A DNA stretch of 64,000 bases, from contig NZ_JONS01000020.1 in assembly GCF_000711965.1 (NCBI RefSeq), forward strand, positions 1 through 64,000. The letters run 5' to 3'. The notes beneath the pieces are model-generated. The model ran no database searches and was not told the DNA's origin. It saw only the letters and a list, made by a program, of their open reading frames with translations. Shown one piece after another: positions 15,761 to 27,039 of this stretch. A program made the position numbers and the translations under genes. This DNA comes from Actinomyces israelii DSM 43320 (lineage in GTDB: Bacteria; Actinomycetota; Actinomycetes; Actinomycetales; Actinomycetaceae). Position 1 is the first letter of the stretch; the number at the start of each line of letters is the position of its first letter.

Positions 15761-17368
15761 CTACCGGTCCAGCCCGGGCAGGCGCCGGGCCAGGCGCAGC
15801 CAGGCGGTCAGCGCCGCCGCCCACCGCTCCCCGCCGACGCCCGGCGGCGCCTGGAGGGGCATGAGGCGCTGGACGGCGATCGTCTGGGACTGGGTGTACT
15901 TGAGGATGCCCTCGGGGCCGTGGCGGCGCCCGAGCCCCGAGGCGCCCATCCCGCCCATGGGGGCGGCCGTGGAGCCCCACGCCGCCGCGTAGCCCTCGTT
16001 GACGTTGACGGTCCCGGCGCGGATGCGTCCGGCCAGCGCGGCGCCGGCGCGCGGGTCGGCGGTCCACACCGAGGCGTTGAGCCCGTAGGGGGAGGCGTTG
16101 GCCGCCCACACGGCCTCCTCGTCCCCGCTCACGCGGTACAGCGCCGCCACCGGCCCGAAGGTCTCGGCGGAGTGGACCTCCATGTCCCCGGTGACGCCGG
16201 CCAGGAGCGTGGGGGCATAGGCGGTGGGGCCGATCTCCTCCAGGGCGCGCCCGCCGGTGAGGACCGTGGCGCCCCTGGCGACGGCGTCGTCCACGTGCGC
16301 CGCGACCCTGGCCCGGTGCTCGGCGCTGATGAGCGGGCCCATGTCGGTCTCCCAGCCCATGGTGGCGCCCACGCGCAGGGCGCCAGTGGCCCGCACGAGG
16401 GCGGGGACGAACCGGTCCCACACGTCCCGGTGGACGTAGACGCGCTCGATGGAGACGCACAGCTGGCCGGCGTTGGAGAAGCAGGCCCTGACGGTGCCGC
16501 GCACGGTGCGGGCCAGGGGGGCGTCGGCGCGCACAATGAGCGGGTTCTTCCCGCCGAGCTCGGCGGAGACGGGTATGAGGCGCGCCCCAGCCCGGGAGAC
16601 CACCGCCGAGCCGGTGTCCGCGGAGCCGGTGAACATGAGGGCGTCGACGGCGTCGATGAGCGGGGCCCCGAGCGCGGTGCCCGCCCCGGTGACGACCTGG
16701 AGGAGGCCTGGGTCGGCCCCGGCGCGCACGAGCAGGGAGCGCACGGCCAGGGCCGTGAACGGGGTGGCCGAGTCCGGTTTGAGGACGACGGCGTTGCCCG
16801 CCATGAGCGCCGCGACGGCGTCGGAGGCGGCCAGGGTCAGGGGGTAGTTCCACGGCGAGATCATGCCGACGACGCCCACGGGCCGGTGGTGGACGGCCAC
16901 CCCGGTCAGCCCCGGCACCGCCCCGCGGCGCCGCTCGGCGGCGAGGTGGCGGGCGCCGGTGCGGGCGTAGTAGCGGGCCGTCATGGCGGTGTCGGCCAGC
17001 TCCTCGAAGGCGTGGGCGCGGGCCTTGCCCGACTCCCACTGGACGAGGTCGAGGAGCGGGCCGCGCAGCCTCAGGACCAGGTCGTGGAGGGCGAGCAGCA
17101 CCTGGGAGCGCTCGCGCACGGGCGTGCGCGCCCACTGCTCCTGGGCGGCGCGGGCCCGCCGGGCGGCCCGGACGACGTCGTCGGGGCCGAGACGGGGGAC
17201 TCGGCCGATGGGCGAGCCGGTCAGGGGTGAGACGACGTCGATGACGTCCCCGGCGAGGGCCGCACCGTCGTCCAGCCCGAGGGCCCGCAGCGCCGCCCTG
17301 CCGCGGGCGTCGCAGTCCCGACGGCCGCCGTCCGCGGCCCTGGGCGGACGCGCTGCTGGCACTGTCAC
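15761..17368 (-). CDS. gabD2: Aldehyde dehydrogenase, succinate-semialdehyde dehydrogenase (GabD2-like)
   Basis: A 535-residue NAD(P)+-dependent aldehyde dehydrogenase. Cofactor and catalytic motifs are complete: VGVVGMISPWNYPLTLAASD, the Lys of AVVLKPDSATP, FTGSADTGSAV, the general-base Glu in VSAELGGKNPLIV, and the catalytic Cys in NAGQLCVSIERVYVH. The QLCVSIER context and the C-terminal SGLGRRHGPEGILKYTQSQT are typical of the actinobacterial GabD2 group. It would oxidise succinate semialdehyde to succinate. No GABA transaminase is nearby, so the physiological aldehyde is inferred. A 517-bp gene-free gap lies upstream. Confidence 0.9.
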   Translation of the reverse strand: MTVPAARPPRAADGGRRDCDARGRAALRALGLDDGAALAGDVIDVVSPLTGSPIGRVPRLGPDDVVRAARRARAAQEQWARTPVRERSQVLLALHDLVLRLRGPLLDLVQWESGKARAHAFEELADTAMTARYYARTGARHLAAERRRGAVPGLTGVAVHHRPVGVVGMISPWNYPLTLAASDAVAALMAGNAVVLKPDSATPFTALAVRSLLVRAGADPGLLQVVTGAGTALGAPLIDAVDALMFTGSADTGSAVVSRAGARLIPVSAELGGKNPLIVRADAPLARTVRGTVRACFSNAGQLCVSIERVYVHRDVWDRFVPALVRATGALRVGATMGWETDMGPLISAEHRARVAAHVDDAVARGATVLTGGRALEEIGPTAYAPTLLAGVTGDMEVHSAETFGPVAALYRVSGDEEAVWAANASPYGLNASVWTADPRAGAALAGRIRAGTVNVNEGYAAAWGSTAAPMGGMGASGLGRRHGPEGILKYTQSQTIAVQRLMPLQAPPGVGGERWAAALTAWLRLARRLPGLDR

Positions 17369-17503
17369 GGGCGCCTCCTTCCTCCGGGTATTGTCCTGGC
17401 TCCACTGTAGGCGACCGGCTCTTCAGGGGCGCGGTCGCGCCGCATTCGCTCGATGCTTGGTCCCGATGGCCCAGGGCGCGCCGGGCGGGCCCGCGATCCT
17501 TCC

Positions 17504-17545
17504 CCCCTCGTCGAGATCGGTTCGCTTCCGCGTCGAGATCGGTCC
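17504..17545 (-). repeat. 22-bp intergenic repeat, two units
   Basis: CGAGATCGGT at 17512 and 17534 (22 bp apart, minus orientation). The outer end is CCCCCCTCGT, the reverse complement of the family tail. It lies in the gene-free gap 17369-17885 together with a 30-nt palindrome and another single unit at 17806. Confidence 0.85.
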
Positions 17546-17655
17546 GGTGAGTCCGGCGGAGCGCGAACCGGGCGCCTCCGACTGCCCCGGAGCCAGTCAT
17601 CTCGGCGACCGGCTCGGGCACGGGAGAAGTGACGGCTCCATGCGCCTCCAGGGCG

Positions 17656-17685
17656 GCCGACTCCCACGGCGCCGTGGGAGTCGGC
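17656..17685. repeat. 30-nt perfect palindrome
   Basis: GCCGACTCCCACGGC followed at once by its exact reverse complement GCCGTGGGAGTCGGC, with no loop, centred at 17670/17671. As RNA it would be a long hairpin, and as DNA a cruciform or symmetrical operator. No poly-T follows, and it is over 200 bp from either neighbouring gene start (17368 minus, 17886 plus). Confidence 0.85.
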
Positions 17686-17803
17686 GCGATTCCGCGGTTC
17701 TGTCATGGGCGGGAGTGAGGTGCGAGCGTTGAAAGCGCGTGGGAGCCACCTTCTTGAGAGCCCCGGCGCACAGCAGGCGCCAGGCGGGCGCCGAACGACC
17801 GCC

Positions 17804-17827
17804 TCGAACCGATCTCGATGAGAGGGA
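17804..17827 (+). repeat. 22-bp intergenic repeat, single unit
   Basis: GAACCGATCTCGATGAGAGG, a single unit of the family with its terminal purine-rich tail, about 60 bp before the methyltransferase gene. The preceding roughly 130 bp resemble the DNA before the single unit at 26783 (both contain GATTCCGYGGTTC and then GGCGCACAG-like segments), suggesting a longer duplicated block. Confidence 0.7.
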
Positions 17828-17885
17828 CACCGCCACCGGTGCGGCCCTCTCCCGTACTCCGTCGTCAATCACCTAAGGTGCGGGC

Positions 17886-18707
17886 ATGATTGACGCCGGC
17901 GTCCAGGAGACGCTCTTCCTCCCCCTGCTGGGGCGCGCCCGGGCCGCGCGCACCTGGCCGACCTGCTTCCGCGACCCGTGGTCCGAGCGGGCCGTCTCAC
18001 TGGCCGCGGCGGTCCGTCCCGACATTCAGGACAGGGACATGGGGGAGATGCCCGCGTCCATCTACGCCCTGCGCCACCTGGCCGCCGTCACCGAGATCCG
18101 CCGCTACCTGCAGGACCGCCCGGCGGCCGCTGTCGTTGACCTGGGCTGCGGGCTCGACCGCCTCATCGACGACGTCGACAACGGCGGCGCGACCGTCTAC
18201 AACCTCGACTTCCCCGAGGTCCTTCGGCTCCGCTCCACCTGGATGGAGCCCCACGAGCGCGAGCGCGACCTGCCGGCCTCCCTGACCGACCACGCCTGGA
18301 TGGACCGGGTCGACGCCGGCGGCGGACTGATCGCCGTCGCCTCCGGGGTCTTCTACTTCCTGGAGAACGCCCAGGTGGCCGGGCTCGTCGATGCCATGGC
18401 CCGGCGCTTCCCGGGCGGGCGCCTCGTCTACGACGCCGAGTCCCCCGAGCTCGTCGCCGCCAGCGAGCAGGCTGTGCGGGAACGCGGGATCGACGCCGCC
18501 CCCATGCCCTTCCGCGTGGCCGACCCGTACGCGCCGCAGACCTGGAGCCGGGCCGTCGCCGACGTCCGGGTCGACTTCGACCTGTCCTCCTACGCCCCCG
18601 ACCCGGGTGCGCTGCCGCAGGAGGTGCGCGACGGCTTCGCCGGCCTGAGGGCGAGCAGGGGCCTGTACGAGGTCGTCGTCGACTTCGCCCCGGCCGCGAC
18701 GGGCTGA
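17886..18707 (+). CDS. Class I SAM-dependent methyltransferase (PPM/LCMT-like O-methyltransferase)
   Basis: A 273-residue protein. The SAM-binding motif is VVDLGCGLDRLIDDVDNG, with an acidic end at strand 2 in TVYNLDFPEVLRLRSTWM, and the following IAVASGVFYFLENAQVAGLV matches motif III of the leucine carboxyl methyltransferase-like group, which includes polyketide O-methyltransferases such as the TcmP type. The N-terminal lid (TLFLPLLGRARAARTWPTCF) is also typical. Substrate unknown. No biosynthetic cluster is adjacent. Confidence 0.82.
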   Translation: MIDAGVQETLFLPLLGRARAARTWPTCFRDPWSERAVSLAAAVRPDIQDRDMGEMPASIYALRHLAAVTEIRRYLQDRPAAAVVDLGCGLDRLIDDVDNGGATVYNLDFPEVLRLRSTWMEPHERERDLPASLTDHAWMDRVDAGGGLIAVASGVFYFLENAQVAGLVDAMARRFPGGRLVYDAESPELVAASEQAVRERGIDAAPMPFRVADPYAPQTWSRAVADVRVDFDLSSYAPDPGALPQEVRDGFAGLRASRGLYEVVVDFAPAATG

Positions 18708-18869
18708 CGCCCCCATGCGCGGGGGCCGGGTGCGGCGGTGCGTTGAGGCTGCGCACGCGCGCCTCCGCCTGTGCTGCCGGCGTCTCGGTGGCTGCGCCCA
18801 GAGCCAGGGGGGATGCCGGTCAGGGGAGCGGGCGGGTGGTGCGGGTGCTCCTGGCCCTCCTGCTGCCCT

Positions 18870-18935
18870 TGGCCGATCTCGGTGCGGAGACCTGCCGGTC
18901 TCGAGCCGGAGTACGACCGATCTCGGTGAGGGGTG
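18870..18935 (+). repeat. 22-bp intergenic repeat, three units
   Basis: CCGATCTCG, CCGGTCTCG and CCGATCTCG cores at 18873, 18895 and 18917, each 22 bp apart. The last unit leads into GGTGAGGGG. It occupies the gap between the methyltransferase end and the toxin-antitoxin operon (18708-19017), which otherwise shows no gene. Confidence 0.85.
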
Positions 18936-19017
18936 CGGGGAGGCCGGCGCCGGTCGGGCGGGACGGCGGCGGGGCCTCGCCGCGAATCGCCTGATTGCAG
19001 AGTGCTAGCATGGAGGC

Positions 19018-19245
19018 GTGGCGACGCTTTACGTTCGGGACGTGCCCGAGGACGTGACCGAGGAGCTCAAGGCGCGGGCGGCCGCCGAGGGAGTCTCCCT
19101 GTCCGCCTACGTCGCCGCGCAGCTCGCCCTCATCGTGTCGCGCCCCACGAACGCGCAGGTCGTGCAGCGCCTGCGGACGCAGAACCGAGCCGATGGCCCC
19201 AGCACGGCTCAGGTCGTGGCGGCGGTGAGGGTGGGGCGCGGATGA
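19018..19245 (+). CDS. vapB: Ribbon-helix-helix antitoxin (FitA/VapB-like)
   Basis: A 75-residue protein from GTG 19018 (ATGGAGGC just upstream overlaps the site). The N-terminal ATLYVRDVPEDVTEELKARA is an RHH strand-helix, and AAEGVSLSAYVAAQLALI the second helix of FitA/VapB antitoxins. The C-terminal part would bind the toxin. The stop overlaps the toxin ATG by 4 nt (ATGA). Confidence 0.85.
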   Translation: MATLYVRDVPEDVTEELKARAAAEGVSLSAYVAAQLALIVSRPTNAQVVQRLRTQNRADGPSTAQVVAAVRVGRG

Positions 19246-19637
19246 TCGTCGTCGATGCCTCCGCGGTGGTGGAGGCGCTGGTCGGCCGTGAGGTCGATCC
19301 GACGCTTCTGGACGCCATGGCGGGAGACCTGGCCGCACCGCACCTGCTGGACGTCGAGGTGCTCTCCGCCCTGCGCGGCATGGTCCTGGGAGGGGCCCTG
19401 GCTCTCGCCGACGCGGAGGAGGCCTGTCGCCTCTACGCGGACCTGACCATCACGCGGTACGAGGCGGCGCTCCTGTCCGACCGGGTGTGGGCGCTGCGCA
19501 ATCGGTACACCAGCTACGACGCCACCTACCTGGCGCTCGCGGAGGGCCTGGGCGTCCCGGTCGTCACCTGCGACAAGAAGCTGGACGCCGGCGGGCACCA
19601 CGCCACGATCCTGGTGTACCCCAACCATGGTCAGTGA
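19242..19637 (+). CDS. vapC: VapC-type PIN-domain toxin
   Basis: A 131-residue PIN-domain ribonuclease. The acidic quartet is visible: Asp in IVVDASAVVEAL, Glu in LDVEVLSALRG, Asp in SYDATYLALAEG and Asp in VTCDKKLDA. It overlaps the RHH antitoxin gene by 4 nt. It is distinct in sequence and antitoxin type from the Phd-linked VapC at 11761-12183, so the window carries two independent modules. Confidence 0.92.
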   Translation: MIVVDASAVVEALVGREVDPTLLDAMAGDLAAPHLLDVEVLSALRGMVLGGALALADAEEACRLYADLTITRYEAALLSDRVWALRNRYTSYDATYLALAEGLGVPVVTCDKKLDAGGHHATILVYPNHGQ

Positions 19638-19804
19638 GGGTGGCGCTGCTGCGGGCGCGATGCTCGGGCTTGCCGCCGCCAGCGGCGTCAGTAGGTGAGG
19701 GCGGTGCTGCTACGGGTGCGACGCTCGGCGCCCCGGGCGCGGAGGCGCGGAGACGAGCGCGGGTGGCTCCGACGATCGGTCGCCGCGTGACCGACCTCTC
19801 GGTA

Positions 19805-19837
19805 GGTGCACTTGGTGCAAGTGTGCACTCAGTGCAT
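19805..19837. promoter_or_regulatory. Probable TetR operator
   Basis: GGTGCACTTGGTGCAAGTG continued by TGCACTCAGTGCAT contains nested inverted and direct copies of TGCACT/AGTGCA (19807 to 19836). It ends 11 bp before the chosen TetR start, the expected place for autoregulation. The same regulator would be expected to control the efflux pump downstream. Confidence 0.6.
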
Positions 19838-19847
19838 GATTGAGGTC

Positions 19848-22270
<2,423 letters not shown>

Positions 22271-22672
22271 CAGGGCTGAGGAGGCGGAGGCGAGCACGGA
22301 TGGCGCCGCCTCCCGGCAGTCCAGTGTGCGCACCGCCCCCTCCGACGTCACAAGTACCCCGAACCGCCTCCCCAACACCATCGCACGCACCACACCCCAG
22401 GGGCGGCAGCTCAGGGCCCTCGCGGAAGCGGCGGCCGGCGCCAGCACACGAGCCACGGCCCACGTCGCCGAGCGGCCGGTCGCCCAGCGCGGGGACTCGA
22501 GGCGCTCGGCGTCTTCCCGTCCAGCCTCATCGACTTCCGGGTCGAGCGGCTCACCGCCCCGGGTGACGAGGTGCGGCGCGAGGAGACCGCCGGGCCCGCG
22601 CCCGGGTCGAGGACCTGGTGGCCCGGTACTTCCACGTGGGGTGACCGGACCGGGGCTCGGGCTGCGGGCGTG
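22271..22672. other. Gene-free interval with faint coding remnant
   Basis: No intact gene. In one plus frame between about 22490 and 22640 the translation GVFPSSLIDFRVERLTAPGD looks protein-like but is broken on both sides, and I do not recognise it. No clear terminator follows the efflux gene. Confidence 0.4.
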
Positions 22673-23188
22673 TCAGGGGCAGGTGATCGTCACGTCGAAG
22701 GGCTTGCTCCCGGAGGCTGTGGGGTCATCCAGGTCCACGTACCGGGCCTCGCCCGTGATGGTGTAGGTCGAGCCGCTGACCGTGGCGCTGACGCTGCCGG
22801 GGCCCCCGTCGAGGTACCTGATCCCCCGACCGCTCGTCGCGCCCATGGTGACCAGGCTGACGGAGCCGTCGTCGATGACCACCATGATGTCCCCGGCGCC
22901 ACCGGGGTACCGGGAGCTGACATCAAGGACCATGGCGTCGCCGTCCTTGTCGCAGGTGATGATGGGGTTGTCGACGGTGTAGGGCTCGCCGTCGATCGAG
23001 GCGCTGTAGGAGCCGCTCTCGGCCCCCGCGGGCCCGCCGGCGCTCGGCGCGCTGCCGGCCGTGGCGCCCGTCGCGGAGGAGGAGTCGCCGGCCCGCCCCC
23101 TGTCGTGATGGCTGCAGGCGCCCAGGCCGAGCGTGAGAGCGGCCGCGGCGGACAGGGTCGTGATGGTCTTGACCGTCATGATGTTCAT
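22673..23188 (-). CDS. LpqH-like lipoprotein
   Basis: A 171-residue secreted lipoprotein. The signal peptide MNIMTVKTITTLSAAAALTL ends in lipobox LGAC (Cys25), followed by a Ser/Gly/Ala-rich linker to about residue 70. The mature domain (ITCDKDGDAMVLDVSSRYPG, then YTITGEARYVDLDDPT, then FDVTITCP) resembles the mycobacterial 19-kDa antigen LpqH family: two Cys (near residue 85 and at the end) that could form a disulphide and a GxxYTITGxA strand. ATG 23188 is chosen because the signal peptide starts there and GAGGAAA precedes it. A surface lipoprotein of unknown role. Confidence 0.75.
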   Translation of the reverse strand: MNIMTVKTITTLSAAAALTLGLGACSHHDRGRAGDSSSATGATAGSAPSAGGPAGAESGSYSASIDGEPYTVDNPIITCDKDGDAMVLDVSSRYPGGAGDIMVVIDDGSVSLVTMGATSGRGIRYLDGGPGSVSATVSGSTYTITGEARYVDLDDPTASGSKPFDVTITCP

Positions 23189-23375
23189 GGTGGCTGTTTC
23201 CTCATCCGGGGCCCGGTTCCAGTGGTGGCAGGACCGATGATCGGCGGTGCGCGCGCCCGGGCTCAATGGGTACTTCTGTCCGCACCCGGTCAACCAGCAC
23301 TGATTGTTATCTCGCCGTGACCGGTGAGCCCCGAATGGGCTACCGCAACTAGGCTCCGACTCGAGAGAACGACCG

Positions 23376-23985
23376 ATGAGGGCCCCAGCCCGCTGGCGCT
23401 GGCCGCCGCTGCCGTGCCCCTGGTGGCAGCCTCTGCGGTTCCCGCGCAGCAGGGTCTGGTCGTCATGGTCGGCACCGCGGTCAGCCCGGCCGCGATCAGC
23501 GCGGACGGGGCTGCCTACGCCGATGCCATCCTGGCTAGGGTCAACGAGCTGCGCGCCGGGCTGGGGCTCGCCCCCTCACCCGGTACGCCCGGATCGACGC
23601 CGTCGCCTGGGCGTGGTCCGAGTAGATGGCCACCGCCGGCCTCACCCCGACGGGCAGCACGACCTCCACTTCGCAGGCGCCGTCCGCCACCTCCGCGGCG
23701 AAGCCGACCGCGCCCGCCTCCTCCGCCCCCGCGGCCCCGAGCCCTCCGCCGCCCCGGTGACCGGCGTGCCGACGCCGCCCACGGCGCAGCGGCCGACGGC
23801 GCCGGTGTCCCGGGCCGCCGAGGCCGAGGCGGCCGTGGGACCCGACGGCGGGGACGCGCCCGCGGCCGGGGACGGGGCCCACCGAGCCCGCCGGGGGGCG
23901 GGGGCAGCGAGGACGACGCCGGTGATGCCGGGAGCGCCGACTCCGAGCAGCCCCGCAGCGCCATGGAGGTTCCGGCCGACGCGTG
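23376..23985 (+). pseudogene. CAP/SCP-domain surface protein pseudogene
   Basis: A decayed relative of the intact gene at 33318-34265. The frames give, in pieces, a signal-like SPLALAAAAVPLVAASAVPA, then AAYADAILARVNELRAGLGL (compare AGYADTILRRINELRAQQGL in the intact protein). After a frameshift in a C-run near 23575 comes LTRYARIDAVAWAWSE, followed by TAG (23623-23625) where the intact gene has a Gln codon. The rest of the CAP core is deleted and a Pro/Ala/Gly-rich tail remains. At least two frameshifts, one nonsense change and a deletion. Confidence 0.75.
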
Positions 23986-24247
23986 ATCCCAGGCGCGTGG
24001 GCCCGCCGTGACCGAGTGACGGGAACCCGTGCTCGCCGGCGTTTCTCTCGCAGCGCGCCGGTGCGGTGCCATGGTCGCGGGCAGGGCCCGCCGCGAGTCG
24101 CCGACGTCGGGGCCCCTCCGGCGCGCCCGATGGGGCGCGCCTGGCCCGCGGCGGCGGATCCCGTCGGCGCGAGCGCCCTCGCGGCCCGATGCCCATGACC
24201 TGAGCGCGGCCGGGCCGCTGTCCGTCGCGCCGGACCGTTGGACCGGC

Positions 24248-25624
24248 CTACGGCCGGGCCGATGCGTCTGCGCGGGCGGGGCGCGACGCGCGCCGGCACA
24301 CGATCATGAGCCCGCCGACCAGGGGAACAATCGCCAGGGCGGGGAGGGCGGGCATCGCCAGCGCCACGCAGGTCGGTCCCGCGACCACCCCCAGGGCGAT
24401 GCGCGGCGCCGCGGGCAGGGGCGCCCTGCGGATGATCACCCAGGTGACTGCGGCCCCGACGCAGACGGCCGAGACGGCCGCCGTCGGGGCGGGCCGGTCG
24501 AGGAGGGGCGCACCCCGGAAAGCGGTTGCCGCCACGGCGGCGGCCAAGCCCGCCAGCGCGACCGGCCCCCAGGTGTGTACGGGCGCGTACGGCGAGCGCC
24601 CCGAGAGGCGCAGCCCGACCGCTGCGAGCAGCGGCAGGAAGGCGAGGAGCCCGATCCTCATGGCCGCTGCCAGAAGGCGCGACCCCTCTCCTGACGTCGC
24701 GATCAGGTCCTTGAGGACGCAGCCGACCGCCACCAGCCCGAGAACGGCTGCGCAGGCGCCCAGCGCCCGCACGAATCGACGCGTCGCGGGGGACTCGGGG
24801 CCCGCGGGGCTCGCGGCGCGGACCATCCGCAGCCGTCCTGTGGGCCGCAGCGCACAGGACGACGGGGACGGCGCCGTCCCGACGGGCGACGCTGGCAACG
24901 GGGCGGGCGGTGCGGCCGGCGGGAAGGGCGGGCGCGGCCTGTAGAGGGTGGCGAGGACCACGAGTGTGGCGGAGGCGCCCGTGACCGCGAACGGGGTCAT
25001 CATTATTGTGATCCCGACGAGCGGCACCATGGCCAGGCCCGCTCCGATCCCAATGACCGTGCGCGCTACCAGACGCAGCTGCTCGCCGATGAGGCCGTCA
25101 AGGGCGATTGCGACCGCGATCGCCCCCGCCGCGCAGGACGCCAGGAAGAGCGCCAGGAAGAGGCGGCTGAGGGCCGGGGCGGGTTGGCCGATGTCGGCGG
25201 CATCGAAGCCGGCCAGCCATGCGGCTCGCGCGGCGGCGCCGAGGCCCAGCGCGGCCGCCGCGGCCACGGCCGTCAGAAACGTGTGGACTCTCGGCAGCGG
25301 GCCGTACTCGAGCGCGAAGGCGAGGACGCCGATCACCATGAGCATCGGGGCGAGGTATGTCAGCCCGACCGCCGCCCACCCGAGGACGTCGCTGCCGGGT
25401 ATTGCCGAACCGATGAGGACCGAGGCGAAGGGCGCCAGACTCAGCGGGATCGCGATGATCCCGCACCACAGGGCGATCCTGATGTTGGGACGCATCTCTG
25501 CGTGGCGGACGCGGAGTCCGCTGCGAGGCGCGGAGCTCCCCGGCCGGGGACTGCCCGCTGCGACCGCCGGGGACTCGCCCATGCTGTCGGTGCCACTGGT
25601 TTCTCGCTGACTAGGTGGAAGCAT
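24248..25624 (-). CDS. Polytopic membrane protein of unknown function
   Basis: A 458-residue protein from ATG 25624 (GAGG 9 nt upstream). A hydrophilic N-terminus of about 45 residues is followed by roughly ten to twelve hydrophobic segments in two halves. These are separated by a Pro/Ala-rich and basic loop (about residues 230-290, PPFPPAAPPAPLPASPVG then RRFVRALG). The halves have similar order (for instance APMLMVIGVLAFALEYGPLP with VHTF in the first, SPYAPVHTWGPVALAGLAAA in the second), which hints at an internal duplication. I recognise no family. Isolated gene. Confidence 0.65.
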   Translation of the reverse strand: MLPPSQRETSGTDSMGESPAVAAGSPRPGSSAPRSGLRVRHAEMRPNIRIALWCGIIAIPLSLAPFASVLIGSAIPGSDVLGWAAVGLTYLAPMLMVIGVLAFALEYGPLPRVHTFLTAVAAAAALGLGAAARAAWLAGFDAADIGQPAPALSRLFLALFLASCAAGAIAVAIALDGLIGEQLRLVARTVIGIGAGLAMVPLVGITIMMTPFAVTGASATLVVLATLYRPRPPFPPAAPPAPLPASPVGTAPSPSSCALRPTGRLRMVRAASPAGPESPATRRFVRALGACAAVLGLVAVGCVLKDLIATSGEGSRLLAAAMRIGLLAFLPLLAAVGLRLSGRSPYAPVHTWGPVALAGLAAAVAATAFRGAPLLDRPAPTAAVSAVCVGAAVTWVIIRRAPLPAAPRIALGVVAGPTCVALAMPALPALAIVPLVGGLMIVCRRASRPARADASARP

Positions 25625-26019
25625 GAAACTCGCCTCGTTAGGAGCATGCGTCGGCCGATTCCGTCTTGTCAGTCTAGTAAAGATCGTCGTAGGCGCCGAG
25701 GGGCAGAGTGTTCCCGGGGACGCGGTGATCCCTGACGTGCCGCCGTTCCGGTCGCGGCGCTGCCGGGCCCGGCCGCATATGGGGGGCACTATCCTTGACG
25801 CGCATGCTTTCTATAGCGTGATCGGGCTGGTCGAGGGGTATCTCGATCACAACGGCACGTAGAACTCGAGATAGGAAAGGGAGTGGCCGTGAGCGGCGGG
25901 CGAGTCCGGCGGCCCAGCCCCCGGCACCTACCACCGGGAACCACCAACAAGGTAACGGGCGCCGCTGAGCGGGCCGCGGCCTTACTGCGTGGTCCCGACT
26001 CCGGACCGATGGGCTCGGA
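25625..26019. other. Gene-free interval
   Basis: Nothing convincing. It is more AT-rich around 25620-25700 and 25790-25880, probably the promoter area of the membrane protein on the minus strand. No repeat unit of the 22-bp family falls here. Confidence 0.4.
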
Positions 26020-26151
26020 ATGGATGAGGGTGTGGTCAAGTGTCAGGAGGGGCTGGGTTTGTCGACCACAAGGGAGGAGCGTGAGGTCCTGGTCTCCGCG
26101 GGGCGCATGGTCTCGGATCGGGAGGACGACGGCGCGGGCGAGTCGGGAAAG

Positions 26152-26430
26152 ATGATGTGGGACGCTGATATCGGAGGTGAGGAATGGCGGGCGAAGTGCG
26201 GCGTCGTCATGCTCCGCGGCGCCGATGGGCGGGTGGCCGCCAGGAGCGTGGATAAGGGGGAAGAGCTGTGGAGCCTGGAGGCTCCCGCGGACATGCGCTG
26301 GGACAATAAGTCGATGAGAAGAAGGGCGTCGAGGGAGGCTGCTGGAAGGACAGCATCTCCCTGGTCCTTTACTCGGAGTCGCGGGTTCTCATTTACGGGA
26401 GAAAGAGGGCTGACGGAGCCAGGTGATTGA
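26152..26430 (+). pseudogene. Possible PQQ-like beta-propeller protein fragment
   Basis: The plus frame reads MMWDADIGGEEWRAKCGVVM, then LRGADGRVAARSVDKGEELW, then SLEAPADMRWDN. After a frame change near 26310 comes KKGVEGGCWKDSISLVLYSE, then SRVLIYGRKRADG. The pattern V-x-L-R-G-x-D-G-R-V-x-A-x-x-x-x-x-G-E-x-L-W-S matches a blade of PQQ-like (WD40-like quinoprotein) propellers. No start, signal or other blades remain. Confidence 0.35.
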
Positions 26431-26485
26431 TTCCGGGGCGGTGGGCGGGCTGGGCGCTCCTCGCCTGGCGCCAGCGGCCCCCGCC

Positions 26486-26548
26486 CCCTCGCCAAGATCG
26501 GTTCGCTTCCGCGGCGAGATCGGTAGTACTCCGACTCGAGATCGGTCC
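26486..26548 (-). repeat. 22-bp intergenic repeat, three units
   Basis: CAAGATCGGT at 26493 and CGAGATCGGT at 26515 and 26537, 22 bp apart, minus orientation, with CCCCCTCGC at the outer end. It is flanked on both sides by the companion motif TGATTGATTCCGGGG (26423) and GATGACTGATTCCGGGG (26591). Confidence 0.85.
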
Positions 26549-26782
26549 ACGGGGCCTGGCGGGCCCCTGCTGGATCGGAGTCAGCCGTCGAGATGACTGA
26601 TTCCGGGGTGGGACAAGTGGTTGCCCTACACGCTTTTATACCGTTCGGCGGTCTCGGACATGACGGGAATCGGCGTGATTCCGTGGTTCCGCAGTACCGG
26701 CTGGGCGGTGCGGGGAGTTAAGAGCGCACAGGACGATCACTGTCCGGGTGCAGCGGCGCCCGGCGGCCCCGGCGGGCGGCTC

Positions 26783-26806
26783 GAACCGATCTCGATGAAG
26801 GAGGCG
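26783..26806 (+). repeat. 22-bp intergenic repeat, single unit
   Basis: GAACCGATCTCGATGAAGGA, one terminal unit. The block before it resembles the block before the unit at 17804. Confidence 0.7.
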
Positions 26807-27039
26807 GAGAGCGCAGGGCCGGAGCGCCATCCGACTCCCGACGGGCGGTCCGCGCCGCAGAACAGGAGGCGCGGCCGGGCGAGAGCGGCTCTGAGGAGGC
26901 TTGGCCTGGTGGGGCATTGCTGGCAGAAGCGGGCCTTTTTCGCCGCTGCGGCCGACGTCGTCGCCTCCGGCGCCCCGGCGCGATCGACACCGTTCTCCTA
27001 TTCGTCACTGAGCAGGGCATCCCCATGCTCAACTGGTCA

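Noticed and set aside
15173-17230. Long plus-strand frame opposite the aldehyde dehydrogenase
   Set aside because: A shadow of the dehydrogenase coding bias; Gly/Arg/Asp-rich without domains.
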